Below are positions 1 through 9,093 of a stretch of 64,000 bases of DNA, piece after piece (the stretch's first letter is position 1; every line of letters begins with the position of its first letter). The notes beneath the pieces were generated by a model. It searched no databases. It saw only the letters and a list, made by a program, of their open reading frames with translations, and was not told the origin of the DNA. This DNA comes from Swaminathania salitolerans (GTDB lineage Bacteria; Pseudomonadota; Alphaproteobacteria; Acetobacterales; Acetobacteraceae): NCBI RefSeq assembly GCF_025994315.1, contig NZ_BAQE01000030.1, one strand, 5' to 3'. The translations under genes were made by a program, and so were the position numbers.

Positions 1-26
1 GGGAAAGGAGGGCAGGAGAGGGAAGT

Positions 27-1082
27 TCAGCCCCCTTGCGGTTCAGCGGCTGACGCGCCGAAACTCGCACGCAGGATCAGGCGTGGCGGAATCACATCTT
101 CCTCGAAAGGGAGATCGGGCCGCTCTATACGCGCATGCAGTCGTCTCGCTGCGGCAAGCCCCACCTCCCGGGGTCGTGTCGCGATCGTCGCAAGTGGCGG
201 AAAGGCGGCCGCCGCCTGAGGCAGATCGTCCATCCCGATAACGGCGAAAGCCTCTCCGACCCGACGCCCCAGTCGCCGCAGATGATGCGAGAGATCAAGG
301 GCAATGACGTCGTTGAAACAGATCGCTGCGTCGGGAGCATCCGGGGAGTCGAGGAGGCGATCCATGGCGGCCTCATCGTAACGGTTATCCGGCTTGCCCG
401 AAACGACATAGCGTTCACCGATACCGAAGCGTCGCGCAAATGCCAGATAGGCCTCGAGCCGCGCGCGCCCGGCGGAGTGCGCGGTCATGTTGCCGACATA
501 GGCGATCCGTCGCCTGCCGCTCTCAACAAGGCGCTCCATCGCCTGAGCGACACCGCGCCCATAATCCACAGCGACGTAATCTCCCGTCATCCCGCCAGCA
601 TCACCGACAGGGATCCTGCGCAAGACCTGCACGAAGGGAAGACGCAGACGCGAGAGCTCCCCGACGAGATCGGGCCCGCTGCCGATCGCGGGGCAGAGGA
701 TGATTCCATCCACATTATGCTCGCGCAGGCGCTGGATCTGCCTGGCCTGGCGGTCTGCGGATTCTCCGCTATTGGCGATGAAGCACACTGTGCCGAGAAG
801 GTCGTTCGCCTCCTCGACGCCTGCGGTCAGCGCGCCGAAGAACGGATTATCCATGTTCGGAAGGACGAGACCGACGGTTCCGGTCCGGTTGTGACGGAGA
901 TTGGCCGCACCGCGATTATAGATATAGCCCAGACGCTTCATTGCATCCTGAACCCGGTCGCGGGTCGCGGTTGCGACGAGGGGACTTTGCCTGAGTACGA
1001 GTGAGGCCGTTGCCCGGGAGACCCCGGCCTCCCGGGCGACTGTCAGGAGATTGACGGACGCCTTTCCGGGCTTCGCTTTCAT
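27..1082 (-). CDS. LacI-family transcriptional repressor
   Basis: This is a cytoplasmic DNA-binding regulator of the LacI/GalR family, 351 residues, close to the usual 330-360. An N-terminal helix-turn-helix (about residues 10-30, core LLTVAREAGVSRATASLVL) and hinge are followed by a periplasmic-binding-protein-like effector domain beginning GTVGLVLPNMDNPFF and ending near LILRASFG. I start it at ATG 1082 because the 29 codons upstream (up to 1169) have no family resemblance and the helix-turn-helix then falls at its normal distance from the N-terminus. LacI proteins usually repress sugar-uptake or catabolic genes and are released by a sugar. The target is not visible here: the next gene on its 3' side lies outside the window and the neighbour on the other side is unrelated. 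The effector cannot be predicted. Confidence 0.93.
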   Translation of the reverse strand: MKAKPGKASVNLLTVAREAGVSRATASLVLRQSPLVATATRDRVQDAMKRLGYIYNRGAANLRHNRTGTVGLVLPNMDNPFFGALTAGVEEANDLLGTVCFIANSGESADRQARQIQRLREHNVDGIILCPAIGSGPDLVGELSRLRLPFVQVLRRIPVGDAGGMTGDYVAVDYGRGVAQAMERLVESGRRRIAYVGNMTAHSAGRARLEAYLAFARRFGIGERYVVSGKPDNRYDEAAMDRLLDSPDAPDAAICFNDVIALDLSHHLRRLGRRVGEAFAVIGMDDLPQAAAAFPPLATIATRPREVGLAAARRLHARIERPDLPFEEDVIPPRLILRASFGASAAEPQGG

Positions 1083-1477
1083 CGCCCCACCATGCGGGAT
1101 CCGGTCTCGCCGGAAAGAAGCGAATTCCCCTCGCACTTCAGAATTATACAATCCTCCCAGAAAGATCATAAGTTGGTTACAGAAAATCGTTCATATGAGC
1201 AATAAAAATTCAAAATGATTTGTTACTAGCCACTCCAGCCCTCTTTCGACTAGGAGGCACGCAACGAAGTTGACATGTGGGACAGAATGCAAAACTCAAC
1301 GCAAACCCACAATTCGGGTATAAGCACAACACGACATCGGGAGAATCGGAGTTAATTCAAATGATTTTTCTGGTGTAGACGCTGACCTGTCTCTGAAACC
1401 GGGGCTGGAAAAAGCCCTTTCGTCCTGCTAGTTCCCCGGCTCGTTCTTTATTCATAAAGAAAACTAAGAGGTTGCCA
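1083..1477. promoter_or_regulatory. Divergent intergenic region between lacI-type gene and small protein gene
   Basis: This gene-free stretch is noticeably AT-rich around 1165-1230 and again around 1345-1365, in contrast to the GC-rich genes on either side. It must carry the promoters of the divergent LacI-type regulator and of the small protein that starts at 1478. I see no convincing palindromic operator, so autoregulation by the LacI protein is only a possibility. Confidence 0.45.
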
Positions 1478-1996
1478 TTGGCTAAGATCGCCCGGTCCCG
1501 CTCGACCGCCGCCCGCAAGAGAACAACCGCAAAGACGTCGGACGGGACCAATCGCGAGAGCGTGCCGGCCACGCCCTCGCCCGAGGAACCGGCTTCTGCG
1601 CCGGAGGCGGAGCCCGTTTCCGCAACCGAGCACGACGCGCAGGCTTCCGGAGGCGGAACCTCGCAACAGCACGCATCGGCGACGGATGCGGACGCGAGCG
1701 CGTCCGGCGCGGCAGAGACGCCTGCCGGGCCGCCCGTGCAGACGACACGCTATCCGGCAGACGCATTATATTTCGACGCAGCCTGGTATCGTGCGGCCTA
1801 TCCGGATGTCGAAGCCTGCGGAATGGATGCCGTGGAGCATTTCATGACGCACGGATATCTCGAGGGCCGGAATCCGAACGCGATATTCAGGGTCGACGCG
1901 TATATCGCGGCCAATCCCGACATCAGCTTGACGATAAACCCTTTCTTGCACTTCATCATGTATGGCGCGTCCGAGGGTCGTCCCCTGCATCCCTGA
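1478..1996 (+). CDS. Small protein with two FDxxWYxxxYPDV modules (glycosyltransferase-associated type)
   Basis: A 172-residue protein. Residues 1-95 are low-complexity, rich in Ala, Ser, Glu and Thr and starting with a basic stretch. The C-terminal part holds two copies of a module of about 38 residues: the first has FDAAWYRAAYPDV then EHFMTHGYLEGRNPN, the second FRVDAYIAANPDI then HFIMYGASEGRPLHP. This module is known from N-terminal parts of proteobacterial glycosyltransferases and related surface-polysaccharide proteins, but no catalytic domain follows here. I chose TTG 1478 because the AAGAGG at 1466-1471 gives six-base spacing; TTG 1472 is also in frame but touches that motif. The molecular function is unknown. 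A role linked to polysaccharide or the cell envelope is inference. Confidence 0.7.
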   Translation: MAKIARSRSTAARKRTTAKTSDGTNRESVPATPSPEEPASAPEAEPVSATEHDAQASGGGTSQQHASATDADASASGAAETPAGPPVQTTRYPADALYFDAAWYRAAYPDVEACGMDAVEHFMTHGYLEGRNPNAIFRVDAYIAANPDISLTINPFLHFIMYGASEGRPLHP

Positions 1997-2048
1997 GCCG
2001 GGGAGGGTCGCATGGAGCGCTTTCGAGACCCGAACGGCAAGGATGGGA

Positions 2049-3086
2049 ATGACTGTGCTCGATAGAAGATCGCTCCTCGCGACCGCTATACTGGCCCCTG
2101 CCGCGGCCCGACCCGCCATGGGTCGTACTGCCGCGCATCATGCGGCCGCGCATCATGCGGCCGCGCATCGCAAGACGCATGCAGCGCATAAAAGCTATGC
2201 GTCATTTCTGGCGGGCATACGCGAGGAGGCGATCGCGCAGGGTCTTTCCGCCGCGATCGTCACCCGGGCTCTCGCGTTGACGAAAACGCCGAATGCCAGG
2301 GTTCTGAAACTCGATCGTCACCAGCCTGAATTCACGATGACCTGGGCGCAATACCGGACGCGCGTCGTCGGAGCGACCCGGATCAGTCAGGGGAAGGCCG
2401 CCTGGCAGCAGCGTCAGGATCTGCTCGAACAGACGGGACGGGCCTATGGCGTCGATCCGCGCGCCATCATCGGTATCTGGGGTCTCGAATCGGGATTCGG
2501 TCGCAAGACCGGCTCGTTTTCGGTCATCGATTCCCTTGCCACGCTCTCCTATGACGGGCGTCGCGCGAAGTTTTTCCATGGCGAGCTGATGAAGGCGCTC
2601 CAGATCCTCGACCATGGCGATATTCTCCCCGAGGCAATGCTCGGCTCCTATGCCGGCGCCATGGGTCAGCCCCAGTTCATGCCGAGCGCCTATCTCCGCT
2701 TCGCCGTGGATGCCGATCATGACGGGCATCGCAATATCTGGACCAGCGAGCCGGATGTCTTCGCTTCGGTCGCCAATTACCTGCACAAGAGCGGGTGGCA
2801 GGATGGGGCGCCATGGGGGCAGCCCGTCCAGCTTACCCAGCCCATCGATCAGGCCCGGACCGGTCGTGGCAAGACGCGCACCCTCGGGGAATGGATGTCC
2901 CTCGGGGTGCGACGCAGCGACGGAAGCCGGTTCTCCCGTCCGGATGAGCCCGGCGCGCTCCTCCGTCCCGACGGGGACGGAACGGAAGCCTTCATGGTCT
3001 ATCACAATTTCAACGTGATCCGGCGCTACAATCCCTCGGATTACTATGCACTCGGCGTGGGGCTTCTCGGTTATGCCATTGCCTGA
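2049..3086 (+). CDS. Lytic murein transglycosylase, MltB/SLT_2 family
   Basis: A periplasmic enzyme expected to cleave the glycan strands of peptidoglycan between MurNAc and GlcNAc, forming 1,6-anhydro ends. It has 345 residues. The N-terminus (DRRSLLATAILAPAAARPA) is a signal sequence with a twin-arginine, so Tat export is possible. A His/Ala-rich linker follows, then the MltB-type domain with GIWGLESGFG, where Glu147 is the likely catalytic acid, and DSLATLSYD and GAMGQPQFMPSAY motifs. The start at ATG 2049 is supported by AAGG at 2039-2042. In-frame starts at 1962 and 2043 exist but add non-signal sequence. The linker contains a 15-bp tandem duplication. The gene overlaps the following rlpA-like gene by 14 bp and opens a cell-wall cluster. 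Confidence 0.93.
   Translation: MTVLDRRSLLATAILAPAAARPAMGRTAAHHAAAHHAAAHRKTHAAHKSYASFLAGIREEAIAQGLSAAIVTRALALTKTPNARVLKLDRHQPEFTMTWAQYRTRVVGATRISQGKAAWQQRQDLLEQTGRAYGVDPRAIIGIWGLESGFGRKTGSFSVIDSLATLSYDGRRAKFFHGELMKALQILDHGDILPEAMLGSYAGAMGQPQFMPSAYLRFAVDADHDGHRNIWTSEPDVFASVANYLHKSGWQDGAPWGQPVQLTQPIDQARTGRGKTRTLGEWMSLGVRRSDGSRFSRPDEPGALLRPDGDGTEAFMVYHNFNVIRRYNPSDYYALGVGLLGYAIA
2136..2172 (+). repeat. 15-bp in-frame tandem duplication in the lytic transglycosylase linker
   Basis: The unit CATCATGCGGCCGCG is repeated in tandem with a partial third copy. Being 15 bp long it keeps the frame and produces the repeated HHAAA segments just after the signal sequence. It looks like slippage or unequal duplication in an unconstrained linker. 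Confidence 0.8.
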
Positions 3087-3942
3087 TTCGCGACGTCTCG
3101 TCGCTTTCCTGTGCCTTTACGGTCTGGCCGGATGTCATCATGAATCGTCGAAAACGCGACAGGATGTGCGCTACGTAACGGGTGCGGCGTGGCAGGGGCG
3201 GGATGGCTGGTTCTACCCCGCCGAGGATTTCGCCCTGAAGGAACGCGGTCTGGCGGTAATCGCGACGAAGCCCGCAAGCGGCGTGACCGCAGATGGCGAG
3301 ATCTGGTCGGCGCGCGCGATGACGGGCGCACATCAGACGCTTCAGCTCCCCGCCGTGGTGAGCGTACGGAACCTGCAAAACGGACGGATCGTCCGGATAC
3401 GTCTCAATGATCGCGGGCCCGGTACGGCAGGGCGCATCATCGCGATTTCACCACACGCGGCCGCGCTGCTCGGCATGGGAGAGGCGCCAACCCCCGTCGA
3501 GATCGTGGAAGACGAGGCGCTCAGCAGACGCATCGCCGACTCCGATCCCCATGCCGCCAAGCTCGAGATCGCGACCGCACCGCGCGAGGCGATCACGGCA
3601 GAATCGCTTACGGACGGTCACAAGGAGGAAATCGGCGGCGCGCCCTCCCGCGAGGACGCAAGGAGCCAAGCGCTCCTGCTGCCTGAAATGCCGGCGACGG
3701 TGCAAAACGGAATGGCCGAGACCGTCAGTTACGAAATCCTGCTCGGATCCTTTTCGGGTCGATCCGTCGCCGCCCGGGTCGCAGCGCGATGCGACGGTGC
3801 GGTCACGCGCGGATCGGAAGACGGAGGGCGTTTGCCGTGGCGCGTGACACGCGGCCCCTTCACAACGGTCGCCGAGGCAGATAGGGCATTGGATCAGGCG
3901 CGCCCATGCGGCAGCACGGGCGCTCGGATTGTGGTCAGGTAA
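3073..3942 (+). CDS. RlpA-like septal ring lipoprotein with C-terminal SPOR-like region
   Basis: A predicted outer-membrane lipoprotein of 289 residues. The signal ends in a lipobox LYGLAGC with Cys21 as the lipidated residue. The central region (SVRNLQNGRIVRIRLNDRGP, then GRIIAISPHAAALLGM) matches the double-psi beta-barrel of RlpA, a lytic transglycosylase acting on peptidoglycan lacking stem peptides. The last 70 residues (YEILLGSFSGRSVAARVAARC and following) look like a SPOR domain, which binds such denuded septal glycan. ATG 3073 is preferred over the in-frame 3046 because it gives a clean lipoprotein signal. It overlaps the upstream transglycosylase gene and lies 9 bp before the carboxypeptidase gene, so the three are probably co-transcribed. 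Confidence 0.85.
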   Translation: MPLPDSRRLVAFLCLYGLAGCHHESSKTRQDVRYVTGAAWQGRDGWFYPAEDFALKERGLAVIATKPASGVTADGEIWSARAMTGAHQTLQLPAVVSVRNLQNGRIVRIRLNDRGPGTAGRIIAISPHAAALLGMGEAPTPVEIVEDEALSRRIADSDPHAAKLEIATAPREAITAESLTDGHKEEIGGAPSREDARSQALLLPEMPATVQNGMAETVSYEILLGSFSGRSVAARVAARCDGAVTRGSEDGGRLPWRVTRGPFTTVAEADRALDQARPCGSTGARIVVR

Positions 3943-3951
3943 GGGTTCGAC

Positions 3952-5178
3952 GTGCGGACAAGACGTTTTCTGCTTTCAGGTGCGGCTGGTTTGGCCGTCT
4001 CGACTCACTTCGCCCTGGCGCGACCCAGACGCGGCCATTCGGGACATGCATCTCCCACGCCCGAGGCCACGCCTGCGCCGGGCGCCTCTCCGGCCAGCAC
4101 GCCGATCGGCCCCCTGGACACCGTCGCACGCTGGGCCTGCGTGATCGATTACGATACGGGAGCGACCCTGCTCGAGAAGGATGCCGACGCGCATATGCCG
4201 CCATCCTCCCTGACCAAGATGATGACCGCCTATATCGTGTTCGGAATGCTGCGCTCGGGTCATCTCTCGCTCACGCAGATGCTTCCGGTCAGCGAGAAAG
4301 CCTGGCGTACCCAGGGATCGAAAATGTTCGTTCCGCTGGGCGAGAGCGTCTCGGTTTCCGATCTGATCGAAGGGATGGTCATCCAGTCCGGAAACGACGC
4401 CTGTATCGTGCTCGCCGAGGGAATCGCGGGGTCGGAAGATCAGTTCGTGGCGATCATGAACAGGGAGGCGGCGAAGCTTCGCCTCGCGAACACCCATTTC
4501 ATGAACTGTACCGGCCTGCCCAACGACGCCCAGTACATGTGTGCGCGCGACGTCAGTCTGCTCGCGATGCATCTCATCCGCGACTACCCTGAATATTATC
4601 ATTTCTTCGGCGCCACGGAATTCACCTTCAACAAGATCAAGCAGGGCAATCGCAACGTTCTGGTCGACAAGGGTCTCGCCGACGGGCTGAAGACGGGCCA
4701 TACCGATGCCGGAGGATACGGCCTGTGCGCGAGTTCCAAACGGAATGGACGCCGGGTCATCATGACCATCAACGGGACGAACTCGATGAACGAGCGTGCC
4801 CATGAAGGCGAGCGTCTGCTCGGCTGGGCCTTCGCGAATTTCGAGAACGTGACGCTCTTCCATCACGGTCAGGTCGTCGATCACGTGCCGGTCTATATGG
4901 GCGAACAGGCAGACGTGCCACTGATCGGCACGCGCGACATCGTCCTGACCCTTCCGCATGGCTGGCAGCAGCGCAGCCGTATCAGCGTCGAATATCCGTC
5001 TCCCGCCATAGCTCCCGTGATGGCCGGACAGACGCTCGGCGCGCTCGTGCTGCAGAACCAGGGAATGCCCGACATCCGTCTCGATCTCGTCGCCGGACAA
5101 TCTGTGCCGCGTCTCGGGCTGGTCGGTCGCGCCATGGCCCGTCTGGGCCACGGCCCCAAACCCGTGCCGCATAGCTGA
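3952..5178 (+). CDS. D-alanyl-D-alanine carboxypeptidase (PBP5/6-type, S11)
   Basis: A periplasmic penicillin-binding enzyme that trims the terminal D-Ala from peptidoglycan stem peptides. It has 408 residues with a signal sequence RRFLLSGAAGLAVSTHFALA at the N-terminus (twin-arginine followed by a hydrophobic stretch), then a Pro/Ala-rich linker. All three catalytic motifs are present: SLTK with Ser86 and Lys89, SGN at 146-148, and KTG at 247-249. A C-terminal PBP5-type domain follows. It starts with GTG 3952. The gene sits between the RlpA-like gene and tmk, with only a few bases to either, so the cell-wall genes run directly into the tmk operon. It belongs to the dacA/dacC/dacF group, but I cannot assign which. 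Confidence 0.94.
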   Translation: MRTRRFLLSGAAGLAVSTHFALARPRRGHSGHASPTPEATPAPGASPASTPIGPLDTVARWACVIDYDTGATLLEKDADAHMPPSSLTKMMTAYIVFGMLRSGHLSLTQMLPVSEKAWRTQGSKMFVPLGESVSVSDLIEGMVIQSGNDACIVLAEGIAGSEDQFVAIMNREAAKLRLANTHFMNCTGLPNDAQYMCARDVSLLAMHLIRDYPEYYHFFGATEFTFNKIKQGNRNVLVDKGLADGLKTGHTDAGGYGLCASSKRNGRRVIMTINGTNSMNERAHEGERLLGWAFANFENVTLFHHGQVVDHVPVYMGEQADVPLIGTRDIVLTLPHGWQQRSRISVEYPSPAIAPVMAGQTLGALVLQNQGMPDIRLDLVAGQSVPRLGLVGRAMARLGHGPKPVPHS

Positions 5179-5181
5179 GGC

Positions 5182-5811
5182 GTGAGCGGGTTTTTCATCA
5201 CCTTCGAGGGCGGGGAGGGCGCCGGGAAATCGACGCAGGCCCGCGCGCTCACCGCGGCACTCCGGGCGCTCGGCAAGACCGTGGTTCTCACCCGCGAACC
5301 GGGCGGATCGCCCGGGGCTGAGTCGATGCGCGAACTGCTTCTGTTCGGCGATGCGCCCCTTTCGCATCGCGCGCAGATTCTCGCTCACATGGCGGCTCGG
5401 GCGGATCATCTCGATACACTGATCCTGCCGGCGCTGAAGCGCGGGGAGATCGTCATCTGCGATCGCTTCCACGATTCGACGATGGTCTATCAGGGATACG
5501 GACTTGCCAGCGCGGCACCGGATATTCTCGCATTCATCCGTGCCCAGCGCGCCCTTCTCGCCTGCGAGCCCGACCTGACCCTTCTTCTCGAAGTGCCGGT
5601 CGATACGGGTGCCGAGCGCGTCCGCATCCGCGGGGGGCGTGCCGACCGGTACGAAGCCGAGGCGCGCGGCTTCCACGAGCGGGTCGCTTCGGGGTTCGCG
5701 TCTCTGGCGGAGGATTTCCCCGAGCGCATTGCGCGCATCGATGCGACGCGTGACGAGGCGACGGTCACGTCGGATGTCGTGGCGACGACCCTGCATCGCC
5801 TGCCGCGATGA
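5182..5811 (+). CDS. tmk: dTMP kinase
   Basis: Thymidylate kinase, phosphorylating dTMP to dTDP with ATP in the cytoplasm; essential for DNA synthesis. The 209-residue length is typical. Visible are the P-loop GGEGAGKS at residues 10-17, the TREPGG substrate loop, the DRF motif in ICDRFHDSTMVYQGYG, and an Arg-rich lid (RVRIRGGRADRYE). Start is GTG 5182, three bases after the carboxypeptidase stop. Its end overlaps holB by four bases (ATGA), indicating translational coupling in the tmk-holB-metG-tatD-MBL operon that is conserved in alphaproteobacteria. Confidence 0.97.
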   Translation: MSGFFITFEGGEGAGKSTQARALTAALRALGKTVVLTREPGGSPGAESMRELLLFGDAPLSHRAQILAHMAARADHLDTLILPALKRGEIVICDRFHDSTMVYQGYGLASAAPDILAFIRAQRALLACEPDLTLLLEVPVDTGAERVRIRGGRADRYEAEARGFHERVASGFASLAEDFPERIARIDATRDEATVTSDVVATTLHRLPR

Positions 5812-6752
5812 GCCGCGAGGCGAACACCCCCGCTTCGACGCCGCTGGTCGGTCATATCGCCGAACGGCGTCTCTTCCGACGGGCGATGGAAAGCGGGAAA
5901 CTGCACCATGCCTGGATGATTCACGGAAGGGCGGGAACAGGTCGGACCTGCTTCGCATTCGACGCCGCGCGCCTGCTCCTGAACGGAACCGATCCGGACA
6001 GCAGAAGCGCGAGACAGATCTCTGCCGGGTCGCATCCGAATCTTCTCGTGATTCGCAGGCGCATGGACGAGAAACGCAAGAAAATGCGTCAGGAAATCGT
6101 CATCGACGATGTTCGACCGGTTCAGGATTTTCTTCATCATACGGCAGCGGATGGCCGTTGGCGTGTGGTGATCGTGGACGATGCCGAAACGCTCAACCGC
6201 AGCGCCGCGAACGCCCTGCTGAAACTGCTGGAGGAACCGCCGGAGGACGCCGTCTTCCTGCTGACCTGTCCGTCACCCTCGAGCCTCCTGCCGACCCTGC
6301 GCAGTCGCTGTCGTCTTCTCGCCCTGTCTCCCCTCGACGACACGGAATGCGACCGGGTCCTGGCCCAATGTGGCGTCGATGCGGCTGACCGGCCGCGGCT
6401 CGTGCGTCAGGCCCAAGGTGCGCCGGGCCGTGTTCTGGCCACCGACCTCGACCAGGACGAGACGGCACGCAGGATCGTGGCGTCCCTCCTCGAGGGGAAG
6501 GAGGATCCGGAGTCCGACATGCTCGCCGCGTTCCTCAGGCACGAGGACGGTTTTGCCATTCTCTGCAATTTGCTAGGAGAGGCCCTTGCGGACCGGGCCA
6601 GATCGCTGGCTGCGCAAGGAAAGCTGAGTGCGGCCTCCCGGGCCGCGGACGCATTCTCCTCCCTCCAGACGCTCAGACGCGAGACGGAGCGGTTCAATCT
6701 GGACAAGAATCAGGCTGCCAGACAGGCGGCCGCCATAGCGAGTGCCCCATGA
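5808..6752 (+). CDS. holB: DNA polymerase III subunit delta prime
   Basis: A subunit of the clamp loader that places the beta sliding clamp on DNA. It has 314 residues with an AAA+-type N-terminal domain (GHIAERRLFRRAMESGKLHHAW). The P-loop position reads GRAGTGRTCF, where the usual Lys is Arg; this fits a delta prime subunit that does not hydrolyse ATP. Further AAA+ elements are VIVDDAETLNRSAANALLKLLEEPP and the SRC sensor-like segment LRSRCRLLAL. It overlaps tmk and metG by four bases on each side, consistent with one coupled operon. Confidence 0.93.
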   Translation: MSREANTPASTPLVGHIAERRLFRRAMESGKLHHAWMIHGRAGTGRTCFAFDAARLLLNGTDPDSRSARQISAGSHPNLLVIRRRMDEKRKKMRQEIVIDDVRPVQDFLHHTAADGRWRVVIVDDAETLNRSAANALLKLLEEPPEDAVFLLTCPSPSSLLPTLRSRCRLLALSPLDDTECDRVLAQCGVDAADRPRLVRQAQGAPGRVLATDLDQDETARRIVASLLEGKEDPESDMLAAFLRHEDGFAILCNLLGEALADRARSLAAQGKLSAASRAADAFSSLQTLRRETERFNLDKNQAARQAAAIASAP

Positions 6753-8314
6753 CCTCCATCACGACCACACCAGGGACCAACAGATATTACGTCACGACTC
6801 CCATCTATTACGTGAATGGCGCACCGCATATCGGTCACGCATATACGTCCGTTGCAGCCGACGTTCTGGCCCGCTTCAACCGCCTCGACGGAAAGGATGT
6901 GTTCTTCCTGACCGGCACGGACGAGCACGGCCAGAAGGTCGAGCAGGCCGCGCAGAATGCCGGTGTGGAAACGCAGGCCTTCACCGACGGGATTGCGTCC
7001 GATTTCCGCGACATGGCCGATGCCATGGACATTTCCTATGACGATTTCATCCGGACCACGGAGCCGAGACACAAGAAGGCCGCCCAGGCGCTCTGGGAGG
7101 CGGTATCGGCGAACGGCCATATCTATCTCGGCGCCTATGAGGGGTGGTACGCGCTGCGCGACGAGTGTTTCTACTCGGAAGACGAACTGACGACCCGTCC
7201 CGACGGCAGCCGCATCGCGCCGAGCGGCGCCCCTGTGGAATGGGTGCGCGAACCGTCCTATTTCTTCCGTCTCTCCGCTTTTCAGGATCGGCTCCTCGCG
7301 CTTTACGAGCAGCATCCCGAGTTCCTCGGGCCGTCGGGACGCAGGAACGAGATCGTGAGCTTCGTGCGACAGGGCCTCAAGGATCTGTCGATCAGCCGCA
7401 CGAGCTTCAGATGGGGCATTCCCGTCCCGAACGATCCGGACCATGTGATGTATGTGTGGTTCGACGCGCTGACCAATTATCTCTCGGCACTCGGCTATCC
7501 CGATCCCGGGGCCGAACGCATGGCCTTCTGGCCCGCCTCGGCGCATATCGTCGGCAAGGATATCATCCGTTTTCATGCCGTGTTCTGGCCCGCCTTTCTC
7601 ATGGCGGCCGGAATCGCGCTTCCCGAGGCGGTCTATGCCAATGGCTGGTGGACCATCGAGGGAGAAAAGATGAGCAAGTCGGTCGGCAACGTCGTGGATC
7701 CCCGCGATCTCGTCGCGACATACGGTCTGGACCCGGTGCGGTTCTTCCTTCTGCGCGAGGTGCCGTTCGGCGGTGACTCCGATCTGAACCGGCGCTCGCT
7801 CGTCAACCGGCTCAATGTCGAGCTGGCCAACGATCTCGGCAATCTCGCCCAGCGTACGCTGAGCCTGATCGCGCGGAACTGCGAGGGCATTCTTCCCGCC
7901 TTCGGCACGCTTTCCGACGATGACCGCGCGCTGCTTGCCGGTGCATCGCTCCTGCCTGAGCTTCTTCGTGGACAGATGAAGCGTTTTGCCCTGACCGATG
8001 GTCTCGAGGAGGTGTGGAAGGTCATCCGGGCCTGCAATGCCTATATCGATCGTCAGGCTCCCTGGGCGCTGAAAAAAACCGATATCGTGCGTATGGCGAG
8101 CGTCCTGCGCGTTCTTCACGAGGCTTTGCGGCATATCGCGACGACCCTTCAGCCTTTCATGCCCGGAACCATGGCGAAGCTACTCACCCAGCTCGGGGTC
8201 GCAGAGGAGAAACGCGACTTCGCAGCCCTGAGTGAAACGCTCGAGGAGGGAATCGTCCTGCCTGCACCTCAGGGCCTTTTCCCCCGGCATGTGCTTCCGG
8301 AAGATGCCTCGTGA
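6749..8314 (+). CDS. metG: Methionyl-tRNA synthetase
   Basis: Charges tRNA-Met with methionine. It has 521 residues, the length of the shorter form without the C-terminal tRNA-binding extension. The class I signature HIGH appears as PHIGH at residues 26-30, and KMSKS at 307-311 (in GEKMSKSVGN). The anticodon-binding helical domain follows (NVELANDLGNLAQR onward). I do not see the four-cysteine zinc knuckle, as expected for this subtype. It overlaps holB and tatD by four bases each. The essential enzyme lies centrally in the tmk-to-MBL operon. Confidence 0.97.
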   Translation: MTSITTTPGTNRYYVTTPIYYVNGAPHIGHAYTSVAADVLARFNRLDGKDVFFLTGTDEHGQKVEQAAQNAGVETQAFTDGIASDFRDMADAMDISYDDFIRTTEPRHKKAAQALWEAVSANGHIYLGAYEGWYALRDECFYSEDELTTRPDGSRIAPSGAPVEWVREPSYFFRLSAFQDRLLALYEQHPEFLGPSGRRNEIVSFVRQGLKDLSISRTSFRWGIPVPNDPDHVMYVWFDALTNYLSALGYPDPGAERMAFWPASAHIVGKDIIRFHAVFWPAFLMAAGIALPEAVYANGWWTIEGEKMSKSVGNVVDPRDLVATYGLDPVRFFLLREVPFGGDSDLNRRSLVNRLNVELANDLGNLAQRTLSLIARNCEGILPAFGTLSDDDRALLAGASLLPELLRGQMKRFALTDGLEEVWKVIRACNAYIDRQAPWALKKTDIVRMASVLRVLHEALRHIATTLQPFMPGTMAKLLTQLGVAEEKRDFAALSETLEEGIVLPAPQGLFPRHVLPEDAS

Positions 8315-9093
8315 CAGGTCTGATCGACTCCCATTGCCATCTCGACCGTCTGGACGATGTGCCCGCCGCCCTTGCCATGGCCCGCGAGAGCGGGGTGAGC
8401 GGCATGACGACGATCGGCACGCGTCTGTCCCATGCACAAAAGCAGATCGACCTGACCGCTTTCGATCGTCCCGAGCTGCGCATCTGGTGCACGATCGGCA
8501 CCCATCCGGACCATGTCGGAGAAGAGGCCCCGCCGCGTCTGGACGAGATCATGACGCTGTGCGCGCCCGATTGCGTGATAGGCATCGGGGAATCCGGGCT
8601 CGATTATCTTCACGGCGGCGTGCCTGTCCGCGCGGCCCAGGCAGACAGCTTCCGTGTTCATATCGCCGCGGCGCGCGAGACGGGTTTGCCTCTGGTGATC
8701 CATGCGCGCGAAGCCGATGACGACGTGGCCGCCATCCTGCGCGACGAGCACGAAAAAGGGGCCTTTCCCTTCCTGCTGCATTGTTTCGCATCCGGCATGG
8801 CGCTCGCCCGCACTGCGGTCGAGCTTGGCGGTTACATCAGCTTCTCGGGGCTTCTGACCTTTCCGAAATGCGAGACGATCAGGGAAGTGGCGCGTGCCAT
8901 GCCGCAGGAGCGCATCCTGGTCGAGACCGATAGCCCGTTTCTCGCCCCCGTACCCAGGCGCGGCAAGCCCAACACGCCGGGCTATGTCATCCATACCGCG
9001 GCCCGTCTCGCACAGGAGCGGGGCATGTCGGCAGAGGAAATCGCCGCGCTGACGACAGGCAATTTCCGGCGTCTCTTCCGGCGCGCTGCATGA
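8311..9093 (+). CDS. tatD: TatD-family metal-dependent DNase
   Basis: A cytoplasmic TIM-barrel hydrolase of the TatD/YcfH/YabD family, 260 residues. Metal ligands are visible in DSHCHLDRLDD near the N-terminus, in GESGLDY, in VIHAREADDD, in LHCFASG and in ETDSPFLAPVPRRG. The family has metal-dependent nuclease activity; its biological role in bacteria is still debated. Translation starts at GTG 8311, overlapping metG by four bases, and the stop overlaps the next gene by four bases. Confidence 0.95.
   Translation: MTGLIDSHCHLDRLDDVPAALAMARESGVSGMTTIGTRLSHAQKQIDLTAFDRPELRIWCTIGTHPDHVGEEAPPRLDEIMTLCAPDCVIGIGESGLDYLHGGVPVRAAQADSFRVHIAAARETGLPLVIHAREADDDVAAILRDEHEKGAFPFLLHCFASGMALARTAVELGGYISFSGLLTFPKCETIREVARAMPQERILVETDSPFLAPVPRRGKPNTPGYVIHTAARLAQERGMSAEEIAALTTGNFRRLFRRAA

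Noticed and set aside
3976..5958. 660-residue open frame opposite the dac and tmk genes
   Set aside because: It is antisense to two genes with clear catalytic motifs, and its composition (Arg, Gly, His-rich) is typical of shadow frames in GC-rich DNA.
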